NCBI GenBank assembly: GCA_036388895.1
Contig: DASVQY010000002.1
Coordinates: 248,001 to 312,000 of the forward strand
DNA length: 64,000 nt
Direction of reading: 5' to 3'
DNA from: SXVE01 sp036388895
GTDB taxonomy: Bacteria; Acidobacteriota; Blastocatellia; Pyrinomonadales; Pyrinomonadaceae
Shown here: positions 35,262 through 44,120 of the stretch, piece by piece
Position numbering within the stretch: the first letter of the stretch is position 1
Layout: each line of letters starts with the position of its first letter
The notes under the pieces: model-generated
What the model was told of the DNA's origin: nothing
Seen by the model: the letters and a program-made list of their open reading frames with translations, nothing else
Database searches by the model: none
Program-made: the position numbers and the translations under genes

Positions 35262-37880
35262 ATGGCTAGAGAATTAAGTAAAATCAGAACGAAAGAAGTC
35301 GAGTCGCTCGAACCAAGTAAGCGGGGTTTCTGGAAATACGTATGGCTTCCGGCGGCGCTTCTTCTGGCGCTTTCAGCGGGCGGGCTGACCGGCGTTCTCG
35401 CTTCTTATTACTTAAATAATTCGCGCTATTCGGTCGAAGTTTCGGCGCTCGCAACGTATCGTCCGCCGCAGGTGACGACGATTTACGCCGACGACGGCGA
35501 AACGATTTTGTCGGAATTCGCGCTCGAAAAACGTATTCCGATCAAAGAGCAGGATATACCGAAAAACGTCGAAAACGCTTTGCTGGCTATTGAAGATTAC
35601 CGTTTTTACAATCATATCGGGATTGATCCGTACAGAATCGCCGGTGCCGTCGTTAAAAACGTGACAACGGGCAAAATGGAAGGCGCTTCAACGATAACAC
35701 AGCAGCTCGCCAAAAACCTTTTCCTTTATCGCGATCAGACAATAACGCGCAAAGTTACGGAATGGATGGTTGCACTGCAAATCGAGAGGCTCTATACCAA
35801 GCGGCAAATCCTTGAAATGTATATGAATTACGTTTTTCTCGGAGCAGGTGCTTACGGGTTTGAAGCCGGTTCGAGGACGTATTTCGGAAAATCTCTCAAA
35901 GATTTAAATTTGGAAGAAGCGGCGCTGCTGGCGGCAATTCCGAAATCGCCGGAATATTCGCCGACGCGCAATATGGAAAAGGCGAAAACCCGACGCGATA
36001 TTGTGCTCGACCAAATGGCGAAATACGGCTACATTTCCGAAGCAGAAGCCGAAGCGGCGCAGGCAAAACCAATTAAACTTGCCGACACGGCTTATTATCA
36101 ATCGCTGCCGAAATCAACCGCTTGGGATTATCCGGTCGAAGAAGTCCGCAAATACTTGGAAGAAAAATATACAACGCGTGTGGCGCAGGGCGGTTTGAAA
36201 GTTTACACGACCATCAACGTCGAAGCGCAGCAGATTGCGACGAAAGCCGTGCGCGAAAAATTGCGCGAATACGATAGAAATCGCAAATGGCGTTCTGAAT
36301 ATCAAAACATTCTCGTAGATGAAAATAACGAGCCTTTGACCGACGAAAAGGAAATCAGCCGCAAACTAAACTCGTATAAACACGCCGACTGGTACGGCGA
36401 TGAATACGACGAAGGCGAATTTATCAAGGGTTTGGTAACAAAAGTTAATCCTGCAACCGACGAAGCAGAAGTTCGATTCGGCAAGTATAAAGCGATTGTC
36501 ACCGCCAAAAGTATGGGCAGAAGCGGCAAAAAACCGAGCGCTGAACTAAAAGTCGGATTTTTACCCGAATTTGAAGTTAAAAAGGTTGATAACGAAAACC
36601 AGATGCTCGAAGTGCAGCTAAGCCAAGTGCCCGAAGTGCAAGCGGCAATGCTGACGCTTAACGCCAAAAACGGTGAGATTATCTCGATGGTCGGCGGTTA
36701 CGATTATCACACGAATAGGTTTAATAACGCGACGCAGGGACTTCGTCAAACCGGATCGTGTTACAAACCGTTTATTTACACGGCGGCAGTCGAATGGGGA
36801 ATGACGCCTGAAATGACCGTCAGCGGCGCTCCTATAAAACGTGGCAACTGGATGCCGCATAATTACGACGGCTCGCTCAGCCACGGAAATGTACCGATGA
36901 AAACGGCTCTGGCTAAATCTTATAATCTGGCGGCTGTTCATTTGCTCGATCAAGTTGGCGTACAAACCGGCGCACAGATGGTTCGGCGTTTCGGAATTAC
37001 CAATCCGATGTCGCCGAGTTTGCCGTCGGCGCTCGGCGCTAGCGAAGCCTCGCTGATCGAAATGGTTTCGGCTTATTCATCTTTTCCGAACAAAGGCGTT
37101 CGCGCGACGCCGCATTTGATTCGCAAAGTAGTCAGCCGCGACGGAACGATTCTGGAAGAAACAAAAACGACGACATCAAAAGTCACCAGCGAATATGCCG
37201 CGTTGACGATGGTCGAGATGATGCGCGGCGTGACGAGCGCCGGCGGAACTGCTCCGAACGCGAGCGCTGCCGGACACGCTCTTGCCGGCAAAACCGGTAC
37301 GGTAAACGATCAAACCGACGTTTGGTTTATCGGTTATACGCCGACTTATGTGACCGGCGTCTGGATGGGAAATCCTGAAAGGAAAGAATCGCTCGGTGCC
37401 GGAATGACAGGCGGGCGCGGCGCTCTGCCGTATTTTAACGCTTTTATGAATCCTTTTATGAAGGATAAACCTAAAGAAAAGTTCCCTGAACCTCCGCCGA
37501 TGCCGAGCGAGATCAAATCTCTCGTTGAACAGCGCAAACGCGAGGAAATGGAGAAACTTGAAAAAGCCGAACAGGAAGGCAGAAAAATCGCTCTTACAAC
37601 GGGCATAAAAATTACCAGAAGCGGAAGGACAAGTTCTGGATCGTCAACCGGCGGTGGTGATTTGCCGTCAACTTCGACCGATACGAATGACATTCCGGCA
37701 CCTGTAACGACGGACACGGAAACGCCAAAACCGAGTAGTCCGCCGAGCGGAAATGACTCGCCTGTAACCAAACCGGTCGCTCCGCCTCCGGCACCCGTTA
37801 AAAAACCGGAAAATCCGCCTGCTGAAAAAGATAAACCGGACGAGGGAACTAAGCGGAAAGGCAAAAAAGGCGACGGCTAA
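35262..37880 (+). CDS. Class A penicillin-binding protein 1A
   Basis: An 872-residue bifunctional peptidoglycan synthase. It has an N-terminal transmembrane helix (about 26-52), a GT51 glycosyltransferase domain (AIEDYRFYNHIGID with catalytic Glu, GASTITQQLAKNLF, RKVTEWMVALQIER, QILEMYMNYVFLGAGAYG), an OB-like middle domain, and a transpeptidase domain with SCYK (QTGSCYKPFIY) and AGKTGTVND. The last 130 residues are a Pro/Thr/Ser/Lys-rich disordered tail. It closes the mre-rodA operon before a clear terminator. Confidence 0.95.
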   Translation: MARELSKIRTKEVESLEPSKRGFWKYVWLPAALLLALSAGGLTGVLASYYLNNSRYSVEVSALATYRPPQVTTIYADDGETILSEFALEKRIPIKEQDIPKNVENALLAIEDYRFYNHIGIDPYRIAGAVVKNVTTGKMEGASTITQQLAKNLFLYRDQTITRKVTEWMVALQIERLYTKRQILEMYMNYVFLGAGAYGFEAGSRTYFGKSLKDLNLEEAALLAAIPKSPEYSPTRNMEKAKTRRDIVLDQMAKYGYISEAEAEAAQAKPIKLADTAYYQSLPKSTAWDYPVEEVRKYLEEKYTTRVAQGGLKVYTTINVEAQQIATKAVREKLREYDRNRKWRSEYQNILVDENNEPLTDEKEISRKLNSYKHADWYGDEYDEGEFIKGLVTKVNPATDEAEVRFGKYKAIVTAKSMGRSGKKPSAELKVGFLPEFEVKKVDNENQMLEVQLSQVPEVQAAMLTLNAKNGEIISMVGGYDYHTNRFNNATQGLRQTGSCYKPFIYTAAVEWGMTPEMTVSGAPIKRGNWMPHNYDGSLSHGNVPMKTALAKSYNLAAVHLLDQVGVQTGAQMVRRFGITNPMSPSLPSALGASEASLIEMVSAYSSFPNKGVRATPHLIRKVVSRDGTILEETKTTTSKVTSEYAALTMVEMMRGVTSAGGTAPNASAAGHALAGKTGTVNDQTDVWFIGYTPTYVTGVWMGNPERKESLGAGMTGGRGALPYFNAFMNPFMKDKPKEKFPEPPPMPSEIKSLVEQRKREEMEKLEKAEQEGRKIALTTGIKITRSGRTSSGSSTGGGDLPSTSTDTNDIPAPVTTDTETPKPSSPPSGNDSPVTKPVAPPPAPVKKPENPPAEKDKPDEGTKRKGKKGDG

Positions 37881-37905
37881 ATTTAAAATTTTAGGCGTAT
37901 TTACG

Positions 37906-37939
37906 AAAACGGCAGATCACGTAGGATTTGCCGTTTTTT
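37906..37939 (+). terminator. Intrinsic terminator of the elongasome operon
   Basis: AAAACGGCAGATC (37906-37918) pairs with GATTTGCCGTTTT (37925-37937) with one G-T pair, followed by T residues, 26 bases after the PBP1A stop. Confidence 0.85.
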
Positions 37940-37970
37940 AATTTCTCGTTTTGAAAATAATGATTTGAAT

Positions 37971-38426
37971 TTATTTTTGCAGAATTTCAGCGACGGTTTT
38001 TTGCCTGAAATCGAAAATATAATTTAATTCTTTGCGAACTAAAAAGTGAGCCAAATCGCCGAGCGGCTCAAGCGGCAAACGATATCGAACTTCGTCCTCG
38101 ATCAAAGTTTTGTTCTTCTCGATTTCAGTGAAAGTATGACGGTGAATCCACTGGCGGTAAGGACTTTTTAAGGCTCGGTCAACGAATTCGTACGGCGGGT
38201 TCCAGACGGAGATTTCCGTTTTCCATTTTAGCGGAATGCCTCGAAGTTTCAATCGGTAATCAATTAAAGTTCCTTTACGAATATCAATCGGCTGCGCCGT
38301 GATAATTTGAAAGTTAAGTTCGGGCGGCGTAATTCGCTCAAGATTGACGGCGTCGGCAAAAAAGTCGAAAACTTTTTCGCGCGGCAAATCTAAAGTCAAT
38401 TTTCGCGTCAGTATATGCTCAGACAT
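37971..38426 (-). CDS. SRPBCC-family (polyketide cyclase/START-like) protein
   Basis: A 151-residue single-domain helix-grip protein. The beginning LTRKLTLDLPREKVFDFFAD and the motifs LERITPPELNFQII, LIDYRLKLRGIPLKWKTEI and FVDRALKSPYRQWIHRHTF match the ligand-binding SRPBCC proteins annotated in many bacteria as cyclase/dehydrase-like. A ligand cannot be inferred. Convergent with PBP1A. Confidence 0.8.
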   Translation of the reverse strand: MSEHILTRKLTLDLPREKVFDFFADAVNLERITPPELNFQIITAQPIDIRKGTLIDYRLKLRGIPLKWKTEISVWNPPYEFVDRALKSPYRQWIHRHTFTEIEKNKTLIEDEVRYRLPLEPLGDLAHFLVRKELNYIFDFRQKTVAEILQK

Positions 38427-38551
38427 ATAGTTAGATTTAGGGATCAGGAAATAGCAGTGAGGGATTAATTAGCAGGTTAAATGTTATTTCGAAATTCTAA
38501 TCGTAATGTTTGATCCTTATAACCTAATTTTCGACCACTATTCCGTAATTT
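38427..38551. repeat. Repeat-like gap
   Basis: 125 bases with partly complementary halves (TTAGGGATCAGGAAATAGCA versus GTTTGATCCTTATAACC and CACTATTCCGTAATTTC). Probably another imperfect palindrome of the type seen elsewhere; the pairing is weaker than in other copies. Confidence 0.35.
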
Positions 38552-39094
38552 CTATTCTCCATTCTTCAAATACTTCTTCGGAATCTGATTTTCCGGCGTT
38601 TCCGCTTGCCAATAAATTGTCACGACCCACCAGCGCTGCCCGTCGTTGAGAAGTTGGAAGCTGTTTACGCCGCGAAGAAAAGGTTTTTTGTCCGACAGAC
38701 TGTGAAAGGCTTCGTAGGTTGAAAAAACGTGCGCGATGTTACCGAAAATTTCGATGCGGCGCGCTTTTTCTCTTTCGTAAAAACCTTCTTTCGCGAAAAC
38801 CGTTTCGGTGCGTTTGATGTAATCTTCGGGCGTTAAAGCTCTTGCGCTGACAACTTTTGTGTTCGGATTTACGCCGGTCGGAATCATCCGCGCGTCTTTG
38901 TGAAAAAGCGTGCGAAATCTGTCCCAATCTCGCTTTTGTCCGGCGTCGCCGGAAATTACGTCGTAAACGGCTTTCATAATCGCGTCAATAGACGAGACAT
39001 CCGCCGGATTCGCTTCTTTGGTTTCAGTTGTTTGAGCCATTAAATTAACAGAAAAAATAAAAAGTAATGTGAGCAGTAATATTTTTTTCATCAT
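38552..39094 (-). CDS. Exported NTF2/SnoaL-like protein
   Basis: A 180-residue protein with a signal peptide (about 1-21, ending NLMAQ) and a single NTF2-like cone domain (DAIMKAVYDVISGDAGQKRDW, FRTLFHKDARMIP, AHVFSTYEAFHSLSD, GVNSFQLLNDGQRWWVVTIYW). Such domains bind small ligands or act as simple enzymes; function unknown. A second ATG three bases downstream is equally possible as the start. Confidence 0.75.
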   Translation of the reverse strand: MMKKILLLTLLFIFSVNLMAQTTETKEANPADVSSIDAIMKAVYDVISGDAGQKRDWDRFRTLFHKDARMIPTGVNPNTKVVSARALTPEDYIKRTETVFAKEGFYEREKARRIEIFGNIAHVFSTYEAFHSLSDKKPFLRGVNSFQLLNDGQRWWVVTIYWQAETPENQIPKKYLKNGE

Positions 39095-39171
39095 TGCTTA
39101 TCAAAATCAAAAAAAATTGTTTCAGCCGTTCCGGTAAATAAAAATCTGTATTGCTTATAAAACTCCAAATA

Positions 39172-40092
39172 CTAATCGTTTATATTATCAACTTTCGTTT
39201 CCAAAGCGTTTTGCACATTTTGCGGCAAATTTGAGAGAAGATTTAAGCCTGTATTTTGCTCAATATGGCGAACGGTCGTGCGGTACATTTGCCAATCGGC
39301 GTTTTTTATTCCTTTGATGTTCGGCATATCAACGGCGATGACTCGCGTATTTTCGTTGATTGCGGAAAGCGGCGTTCCTGCGGGAACAACGACGGCGACT
39401 TTCCAATCATTCGTCGGAATCGAAACTTTATTTTTTAATTTGCCTTTTTCTCCGTAAACGCCCGCGCAAATGTAAACATCGCTGCCGCGCGTGACTAAAG
39501 TTCGCAGATAACCTTCGAGTTTCTGCCACGGTCCGCGATTTAAATCCGGCGTTTGCGGAGTCATATTCGTCATCAAAAAAGTCTCCGACATTCCTTCAAT
39601 CGAGCCGCTTCGGTCGGCGCTCGGAGCCAAATGCCCGCGATCAAAACCGCTTCCCGTATAATCCGAAGGCGTCACTCGCGTCCAGCCTCTCGGCAATCGA
39701 TCATCCGGGCGGAAAGGATCGGGTTCGGGACGCGGAAAATCGCCGAGTTCGGCGCGTGAAATGCGCCACGCCGCCCAATTCGGAATTCCTTTGTCGCGGT
39801 TGTAAGAAAGCGCGTAATAATTATTTACAAGCAAAAAATTATTCGGGTCCGACGCCGAAGCATTTGAAGGATTTCCAAAAGCCAGATAAACCTGTGCGGC
39901 TTGTTCCGGCGAATTCGGCGCGGTCGTCGGAACCGGCGGCTGTTCGCGCCGCCCGTCCGGTCTCGTAACGGTTGTATTATTATTGCCGCGAAAATTATCA
40001 AGTCCTTTTTTTCCAACCCAAAAGCAAAAAACGATAATCAAAACGATGACTGCTAATGCAATTAAGCCGCCGATAAGAGCTTTGTTTTTCAT
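39172..40092 (-). CDS. DNA/RNA non-specific endonuclease, membrane-anchored
   Basis: A 306-residue beta-beta-alpha-metal nuclease of the NUC1/EndoG family. An N-terminal transmembrane helix (IGGLIALAVIVLIIVFCFWV) anchors it outside the cytoplasm. The catalytic motif is DRGHLAPSADR, with His as general base, and the metal-binding Asn lies in TNMTPQTPDLNRGPW. It is a paralogue of the nuclease domain in the gene at 46098-47846: both share the N-terminal LLGNPSNA/FGNPSNA, YNRxxGxxNWVAWR/YNRDKGIPNWAAWR and P-W-x-x-x-E-x-YLRTL patterns. Likely use is degradation of extracellular nucleic acid. Confidence 0.9.
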   Translation of the reverse strand: MKNKALIGGLIALAVIVLIIVFCFWVGKKGLDNFRGNNNTTVTRPDGRREQPPVPTTAPNSPEQAAQVYLAFGNPSNASASDPNNFLLVNNYYALSYNRDKGIPNWAAWRISRAELGDFPRPEPDPFRPDDRLPRGWTRVTPSDYTGSGFDRGHLAPSADRSGSIEGMSETFLMTNMTPQTPDLNRGPWQKLEGYLRTLVTRGSDVYICAGVYGEKGKLKNKVSIPTNDWKVAVVVPAGTPLSAINENTRVIAVDMPNIKGIKNADWQMYRTTVRHIEQNTGLNLLSNLPQNVQNALETKVDNIND

Positions 40093-40231
40093 AAAGTTTC
40101 ACACGCGGAAATTAATTTGGAGTTTAACACAGCGTAAAATTAATTAAAAACGAGTCTGTTTTTTAGGGCTGGCGCTATTGAAAAGCTGAAAATTCCGTGC
40201 CGGTTTTTTGTAATAAGCATCGTGAGTTAAA

Positions 40232-41323
40232 ATGAAAAAAATGGAAAAACTTCATCTGACCGGATTTTCAAAAAATGACTTGGCAGCTTTCGTCAAAGAT
40301 TTGGGCGAGCCTTCGTTTCGCGCTCAGCAGATTTTCAAAGGTCTGCACGCGCGGCGGCTTCGTTCTTTTGAAGAAATGACGGATTTGCCGAAAGCGTTTC
40401 GCGAGAAGCTAAATGAAACGGCGACGGCTTCGACTTTGAGAGTCGAATCGCGCTACGTTTCCGAAGACGGAACGCGCCGTTTTTTGATGAAAACGCACGA
40501 TAATCTGCCGGTCGAAACGGTTTTTATACCGACCGAAAACCGCGATACGATTTGTTTTTCTTCGCAATCGGGCTGCCCCTTAAAATGCGATTTTTGTTTG
40601 ACGGCGAAGCTCGGACTGCTGCGAAATTTAACCGCCGGAGAAATCGTCGAGCAGATAATAATTGTCCTGAACGACGTTTACGGCGTCGGCGGCGAAACGC
40701 CGCACGGCACGAATCTGGTCGGAATGGGCGCCGGCGAGCCGTTTTTGAATTTTGAAAACTTGATAAAAGCGCTCGGAATAATGAGTGCCGAAGACGGGCT
40801 TTTCATCGTGCCGAACCGCGTGACGATTTCGACCGCCGGAATCGTTCCGAAAATCCGCGAATTCGCCAGGCTCGAAAATCGTCCGCATCTCGCCATTTCG
40901 CTTTCCGCGCCGAACGATGAATTGCGCGATAAATTGATGCCGATAAATCGTCGCTGGAACATCGAAGAGCTTTTTGCGGCGGCGAAAGAGTTTCAGGATT
41001 CTCTGCGGCGCGGCGAGCGCTTTACGTTTGAGTATGTTTTGCTCGGCGGCGTCAACGATTCTGACGAGCACGCGCGGAACCTCGCGAATCTGTTGAATCG
41101 CTACGGTTTGGAAAAAGTGAAAATCAATCTGATTCCGCATAATTCCGCCGAACCGCTCGTGTATCGTCCGCCAATCGCGCAGCAGGTCGAAAGATTTAAA
41201 GAAATTTTGGAATCGAAAGGCGTTGACGCATACGTTCGCCGCCCGCGCGGACGCGATATTTACGCCGCTTGCGGACAGCTTGCGGCAAAAGAAGGAGCGA
41301 ACTTAGTTCAAATCGGAAGATGA
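40232..41323 (+). CDS. rlmN: Dual-specificity 23S rRNA/tRNA methyltransferase RlmN
   Basis: A 363-residue radical-SAM enzyme that methylates C2 of adenine in 23S rRNA (A2503) and some tRNAs. The cluster motif C115-x3-C119-x2-C122 is in CPLKCDFCLTAKLG. GMGAGEPFLN binds SAM, and the acceptor Cys of the methyl-shuttle mechanism is in DIYAACGQLA near the C-terminus; its partner Cys is expected among the cluster-proximal residues. Two in-frame ATGs (40232, 40241) are possible starts. Confidence 0.95.
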   Translation: MKKMEKLHLTGFSKNDLAAFVKDLGEPSFRAQQIFKGLHARRLRSFEEMTDLPKAFREKLNETATASTLRVESRYVSEDGTRRFLMKTHDNLPVETVFIPTENRDTICFSSQSGCPLKCDFCLTAKLGLLRNLTAGEIVEQIIIVLNDVYGVGGETPHGTNLVGMGAGEPFLNFENLIKALGIMSAEDGLFIVPNRVTISTAGIVPKIREFARLENRPHLAISLSAPNDELRDKLMPINRRWNIEELFAAAKEFQDSLRRGERFTFEYVLLGGVNDSDEHARNLANLLNRYGLEKVKINLIPHNSAEPLVYRPPIAQQVERFKEILESKGVDAYVRRPRGRDIYAACGQLAAKEGANLVQIGR

Positions 41324-41418
41324 AGAGCGAGAAAAAGTAAAAGATAAAGTGTGAAAATGGATTTCGTTTTTCAATCGCGCGGTTTTCTTTTTAACTTTTA
41401 TTTTTCGGCTCAAATTTT
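41324..41418. repeat. Imperfect palindrome after rlmN
   Basis: GAGCGAGAAAAAGTAAAAGA on the left matches the reverse complement of the right end (CTTTTATTTTTCGGCTC) with few mismatches. It could also serve as a weak terminator. Confidence 0.5.
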
Positions 41419-41943
41419 ATGGAAATTCTTATTATCGGCGGCGCGCTCGTCGCTTTGATGGTTTACGTTTCGACCAGAGTTAAAAATAGCGCGGCGACCG
41501 CATACGAACGCGAAACGATTGAAACGGAAAAATTTTTTATCGTTAAACCGGAAAATTTTATTAATCCGGTCGGCGAGAAATCAGAATTTGTATTTGCCGC
41601 TTATTCAAAGGATTTCGGAACCGGTGGAGCTGAGGAATTGAGACAAGCGCAGGTTGATTTGCGCATTTACGTTGACAAAGATTTCGATGAAGTTTGCCGG
41701 AGTGCTAAACATGCGGACGATAAAATTGTTTCAGAAGAAACGACAAAAAGCGGCGATGAAAAAATCTGTATCCTGAAAAACAAAAGAACAGAGAATGAAA
41801 TCGAAATCGAAACATTTTATAAAATAGTCGAAACCAAAAACGGACGCGAAATTTACGAATTGAAAATTTCGGTTTTAAGCGATTACGAAGATAATTATTC
41901 AGCCGCAGTCAGCGAGTTGCTGGAAAGTTTTAGGGTAAAATAG
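41419..41943 (+). CDS. Hypothetical protein with N-terminal membrane anchor
   Basis: A 174-residue protein with one N-terminal hydrophobic helix (about 2-18) and an acidic soluble domain with mixed alpha/beta character (FIVKPENFINPVGEKSEFVF; QVDLRIYVDKDFDEVC; IEIETFYKIVETKNGREIYE). No family recognised. The stand-alone position gives no hint of function. Confidence 0.6.
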   Translation: MEILIIGGALVALMVYVSTRVKNSAATAYERETIETEKFFIVKPENFINPVGEKSEFVFAAYSKDFGTGGAEELRQAQVDLRIYVDKDFDEVCRSAKHADDKIVSEETTKSGDEKICILKNKRTENEIEIETFYKIVETKNGREIYELKISVLSDYEDNYSAAVSELLESFRVK

Positions 41944-42029
41944 TTCAAAAGAAATGCGGAAACAAAACTTGTTATAAAGACATTTTCGCGTATAAGTTTC
42001 ATCGCTTTGTTCTATAATCTTTTTACATT

Positions 42030-42494
42030 ATGAAAAAATACATTCTCGGCGCAATTTTCACTTTTGCATTTTTATTTGCTGCAGATAGCATAAACGCCCA
42101 AACAATTAACGGTTCAATCGGAAACGGAACGGTCACGCGCGGCGGTTCGGCGCGCGGCACGATTGTGATGGACATTCCGGGCGGTCTGCACGTTAATTCA
42201 AATCGTCCGAACAGCGAATACGCCATTCCGACAACAATTCGCGCGACCGGACAGGGCGTGAAAATCGGCGGCATCAGCTATCCGCGGGGCAAAACCCGTC
42301 GTTTTCAGTTTTCCGATGACGCGATCAATGTTTATGAAGGACGAACTGTTTTTAATTTTAATGTTAACGTGCCGGCTAATTATAAAGGTAATACCGTAAG
42401 GGTTCGCGCCGTTGTCCGCTATCAGGCTTGCACCGACGAAGTTTGCTACCCGCCGAAAAACAAAGAAATTACTTTAACCGCGACAGTCAGATAA
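42030..42494 (+). CDS. DsbD N-terminal-domain-like periplasmic protein
   Basis: A 154-residue exported protein (signal peptide about 1-23, ending INAQ). It is an immunoglobulin-like domain related to the alpha domain of DsbD. The conserved Cys pair lies in RYQACTDEVCYPPKNKEI, the active site that passes electrons to periplasmic thioredoxin-like partners in DsbD. HVNSNRPNSEYAIPT also fits. The membrane and gamma domains of DsbD are missing, so it may work with a separate CcdA-type protein, or as a stand-alone fold. Confidence 0.8.
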   Translation: MKKYILGAIFTFAFLFAADSINAQTINGSIGNGTVTRGGSARGTIVMDIPGGLHVNSNRPNSEYAIPTTIRATGQGVKIGGISYPRGKTRRFQFSDDAINVYEGRTVFNFNVNVPANYKGNTVRVRAVVRYQACTDEVCYPPKNKEITLTATVR

Positions 42495-42594
42495 AAAGGG
42501 AAACGCGGAGAAAAGGAAAAAGGGGGAAAAATATCGTTGAGAAATGAATTATAATTTTAAGTTCTTTTGATATAAGAAAAATTTTATGGCTTTT

Positions 42595-42617
42595 GTCGCT
42601 TTCAGCGACTTTTTCTT
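42595..42617 (+). terminator. Intrinsic terminator
   Basis: GTCGCT-TTC-AGCGAC followed by TTTTTCTT, about 100 bases after the DsbD-N-like gene. Confidence 0.7.
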
Positions 42618-42690
42618 ATTCAAAGTCTTTCATTTAACCCTGTGTCGAAAGAGTTTAGTGATTGTTGATCGAAACTGATTTTCTCTAATC

Positions 42691-43584
42691 TCAGCGTCTT
42701 CCAATAACAGAAAGCAAACGCCCCGTATTGCCATAAAGATTTTTTTCCTTTCTGTACGAAAAGAACAAATCAGTTCTTTCAATTGTGCACAGCGGCGCTG
42801 TGTAAATGTTTTGTTTCTGAACGCCCGAACTTACTAATTGATCTTTATTAGCGAGATGTAAATCTATCAGCGCGTGGTCTTTACGAGTTTCAACAAAAAG
42901 TTTTCCACAGGTGGAAAACTTTTCAACAAAGGCGTCAATAACATCTCGTCCGACTTCATAATTTCGGCAGCTCGCCGCCGGACCAATCGCGCAAATCAAA
43001 TCCTTTGGCTCTGTTCCGAAATTTTCCCGCATTTTATCAATCGCTTTAACGACAATTGATTCGACTGTTCCGCGCCAACCGGCGTGGATGGCGGCGAATG
43101 CTTTGTTTTTAACGTCGCCGAGCAGAACAGGAACGCAATCGGCGGTTTTTACGCCGATCAAAATTTTGGGCAAAGCAGAAATCAAAGCGTCGTATTTTTC
43201 TTCGGTATTTTTTACGTCTGTTTCGGTTTTAACGATTTTTATTTTGTCGCTGTGAATTTGCCAGACGGTCGTTAAAGTAGATTTGTCACCGAAAAGGCTC
43301 AAAAAGCGTTTTCGATTTTCCCGTATATTTTCTTCTGTATCCTCGCCGAATCCGGCTAAATTCAAATCGTTTTCAGGAAACGGCGAAACGCCGCCGAGGC
43401 GTGTCGAGAAGCCGTTTGCGAAACCGCTTTCTTCCAGCGCCCGACAAACGAGAATTTTCACGCCGCCGTTTTCGCGCCAGAAAAATCCGTTTTCTGATAA
43501 AATTTCTTCTTCGGTTTTCGGACTTTCGACTTTAGGCTTTGAACTTTGAACTGAATCAGTGATCGTTTCCATCGGCATAGACAT
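42691..43584 (-). CDS. pgeF: Laccase-domain protein PgeF/YfiH (polyphenol oxidase / purine nucleoside phosphorylase family)
   Basis: A 297-residue member of the multicopper-oxidase-like YfiH family, linked to peptidoglycan editing or to purine nucleoside cleavage. Zinc or copper ligands appear in VWQIHSDKI, GVKTADCVPVLL and AAIHAGWRGT; AIGPAASCRNYEVG is another family motif. The N-terminal 25 residues (QSSKPKVESPKT) are encoded by a degenerate repeat. Its start region (43572-43584) overlaps the start of acpS on the opposite strand. ATG 43572, 43578 or 43584 are all possible. Confidence 0.88.
   Translation of the reverse strand: MSMPMETITDSVQSSKPKVESPKTEEEILSENGFFWRENGGVKILVCRALEESGFANGFSTRLGGVSPFPENDLNLAGFGEDTEENIRENRKRFLSLFGDKSTLTTVWQIHSDKIKIVKTETDVKNTEEKYDALISALPKILIGVKTADCVPVLLGDVKNKAFAAIHAGWRGTVESIVVKAIDKMRENFGTEPKDLICAIGPAASCRNYEVGRDVIDAFVEKFSTCGKLFVETRKDHALIDLHLANKDQLVSSGVQKQNIYTAPLCTIERTDLFFSYRKEKNLYGNTGRLLSVIGRR
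43521..43557. repeat. GACTTTCGACTTTAGGC-type repeat in the pgeF N-terminus
   Basis: Degenerate tandem GACTTT / GAACTTT units encode the variable SSKPKVESPK region of PgeF and run up to the GTG start of acpS. Confidence 0.5.
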
Positions 43585-43939
43585 TGTAGAAGTTTACCGC
43601 ATTCGCGAAACACTCGCCAGAACTCCGCGTTTTGTCGAGCGGGTTTACACGGCAAGCGAGCGCGAATATTGCGAAAGAAAGGGCGCGGCGGCGGCGCAAA
43701 GCTATGCGGCTCGGTTTGCTGCGAAAGAAGCGTTTTTGAAAGCTCTGAAAACCGGCTGGCGAGGAAAAATTACTTGGCACGACATTGAGGTCGTTTCAGA
43801 CGAAACGGGCGTTCCGAGCCTGAAAATTCGCGGCGAAGCGCAAGCGATTTTGGAAAACACAGGCGCAAACAAGATTCACTTGTCGCTTTCACATACGACC
43901 GAGCACGCCGTCGCGCAGGTAATTTTGGAGAAGAATTAG
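43559..43939 (+). CDS. acpS: Holo-[acyl-carrier-protein] synthase
   Basis: A 126-residue phosphopantetheinyl transferase that activates ACP for fatty-acid synthesis. The Mg-binding Asp is in IVSIGIDIVEVYRI, the Glu in YAARFAAKEAFLKAL, and HLSLSHTTEHAVAQVI is the usual C-terminal segment. The start is GTG 43559, fixed by the family N-terminus. There is no Shine-Dalgarno, and the 5' side lies inside pgeF on the other strand. Confidence 0.93.
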   Translation: MIVSIGIDIVEVYRIRETLARTPRFVERVYTASEREYCERKGAAAAQSYAARFAAKEAFLKALKTGWRGKITWHDIEVVSDETGVPSLKIRGEAQAILENTGANKIHLSLSHTTEHAVAQVILEKN

Positions 43940-44114
43940 CCGCGAACAAACACGAAAAAGCACGAAAATAAGAAAAATTTTTAGCCGCTGATTACAAGAA
44001 TTTTCACGAATAAAAGAATTGTTATAAAAAATAACTCTCTATTGGCGCTATTCGTGTAATCAGCGGCTAACTTTTCTTAATCTATTTCGCGTCCTTTCGT
44101 GTTTGTTCGCGGCT
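43938..44114. repeat. Large two-level palindrome (possible cruciform)
   Basis: The outer arms AGCCGCGAACAAACACGAAA (43938-43957) and 44095-44114 are a perfect 20-bp inverted repeat. The inner arms TTAGCCGCTGATTACA (43981-43996) and 44055-44070 are a perfect 16-bp inverted repeat. The parts between are partly complementary, so almost the whole 177 bases can fold. It separates the converging acpS and nuclease genes. Confidence 0.92.
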
Positions 44115-44120
44115 GATTCT

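Noticed and set aside
43938..44114. CRISPR-like repeated sequence
   Set aside because: The repeats are mirrored arms, not direct repeats with regular unique spacers, and no cas gene is in the window.
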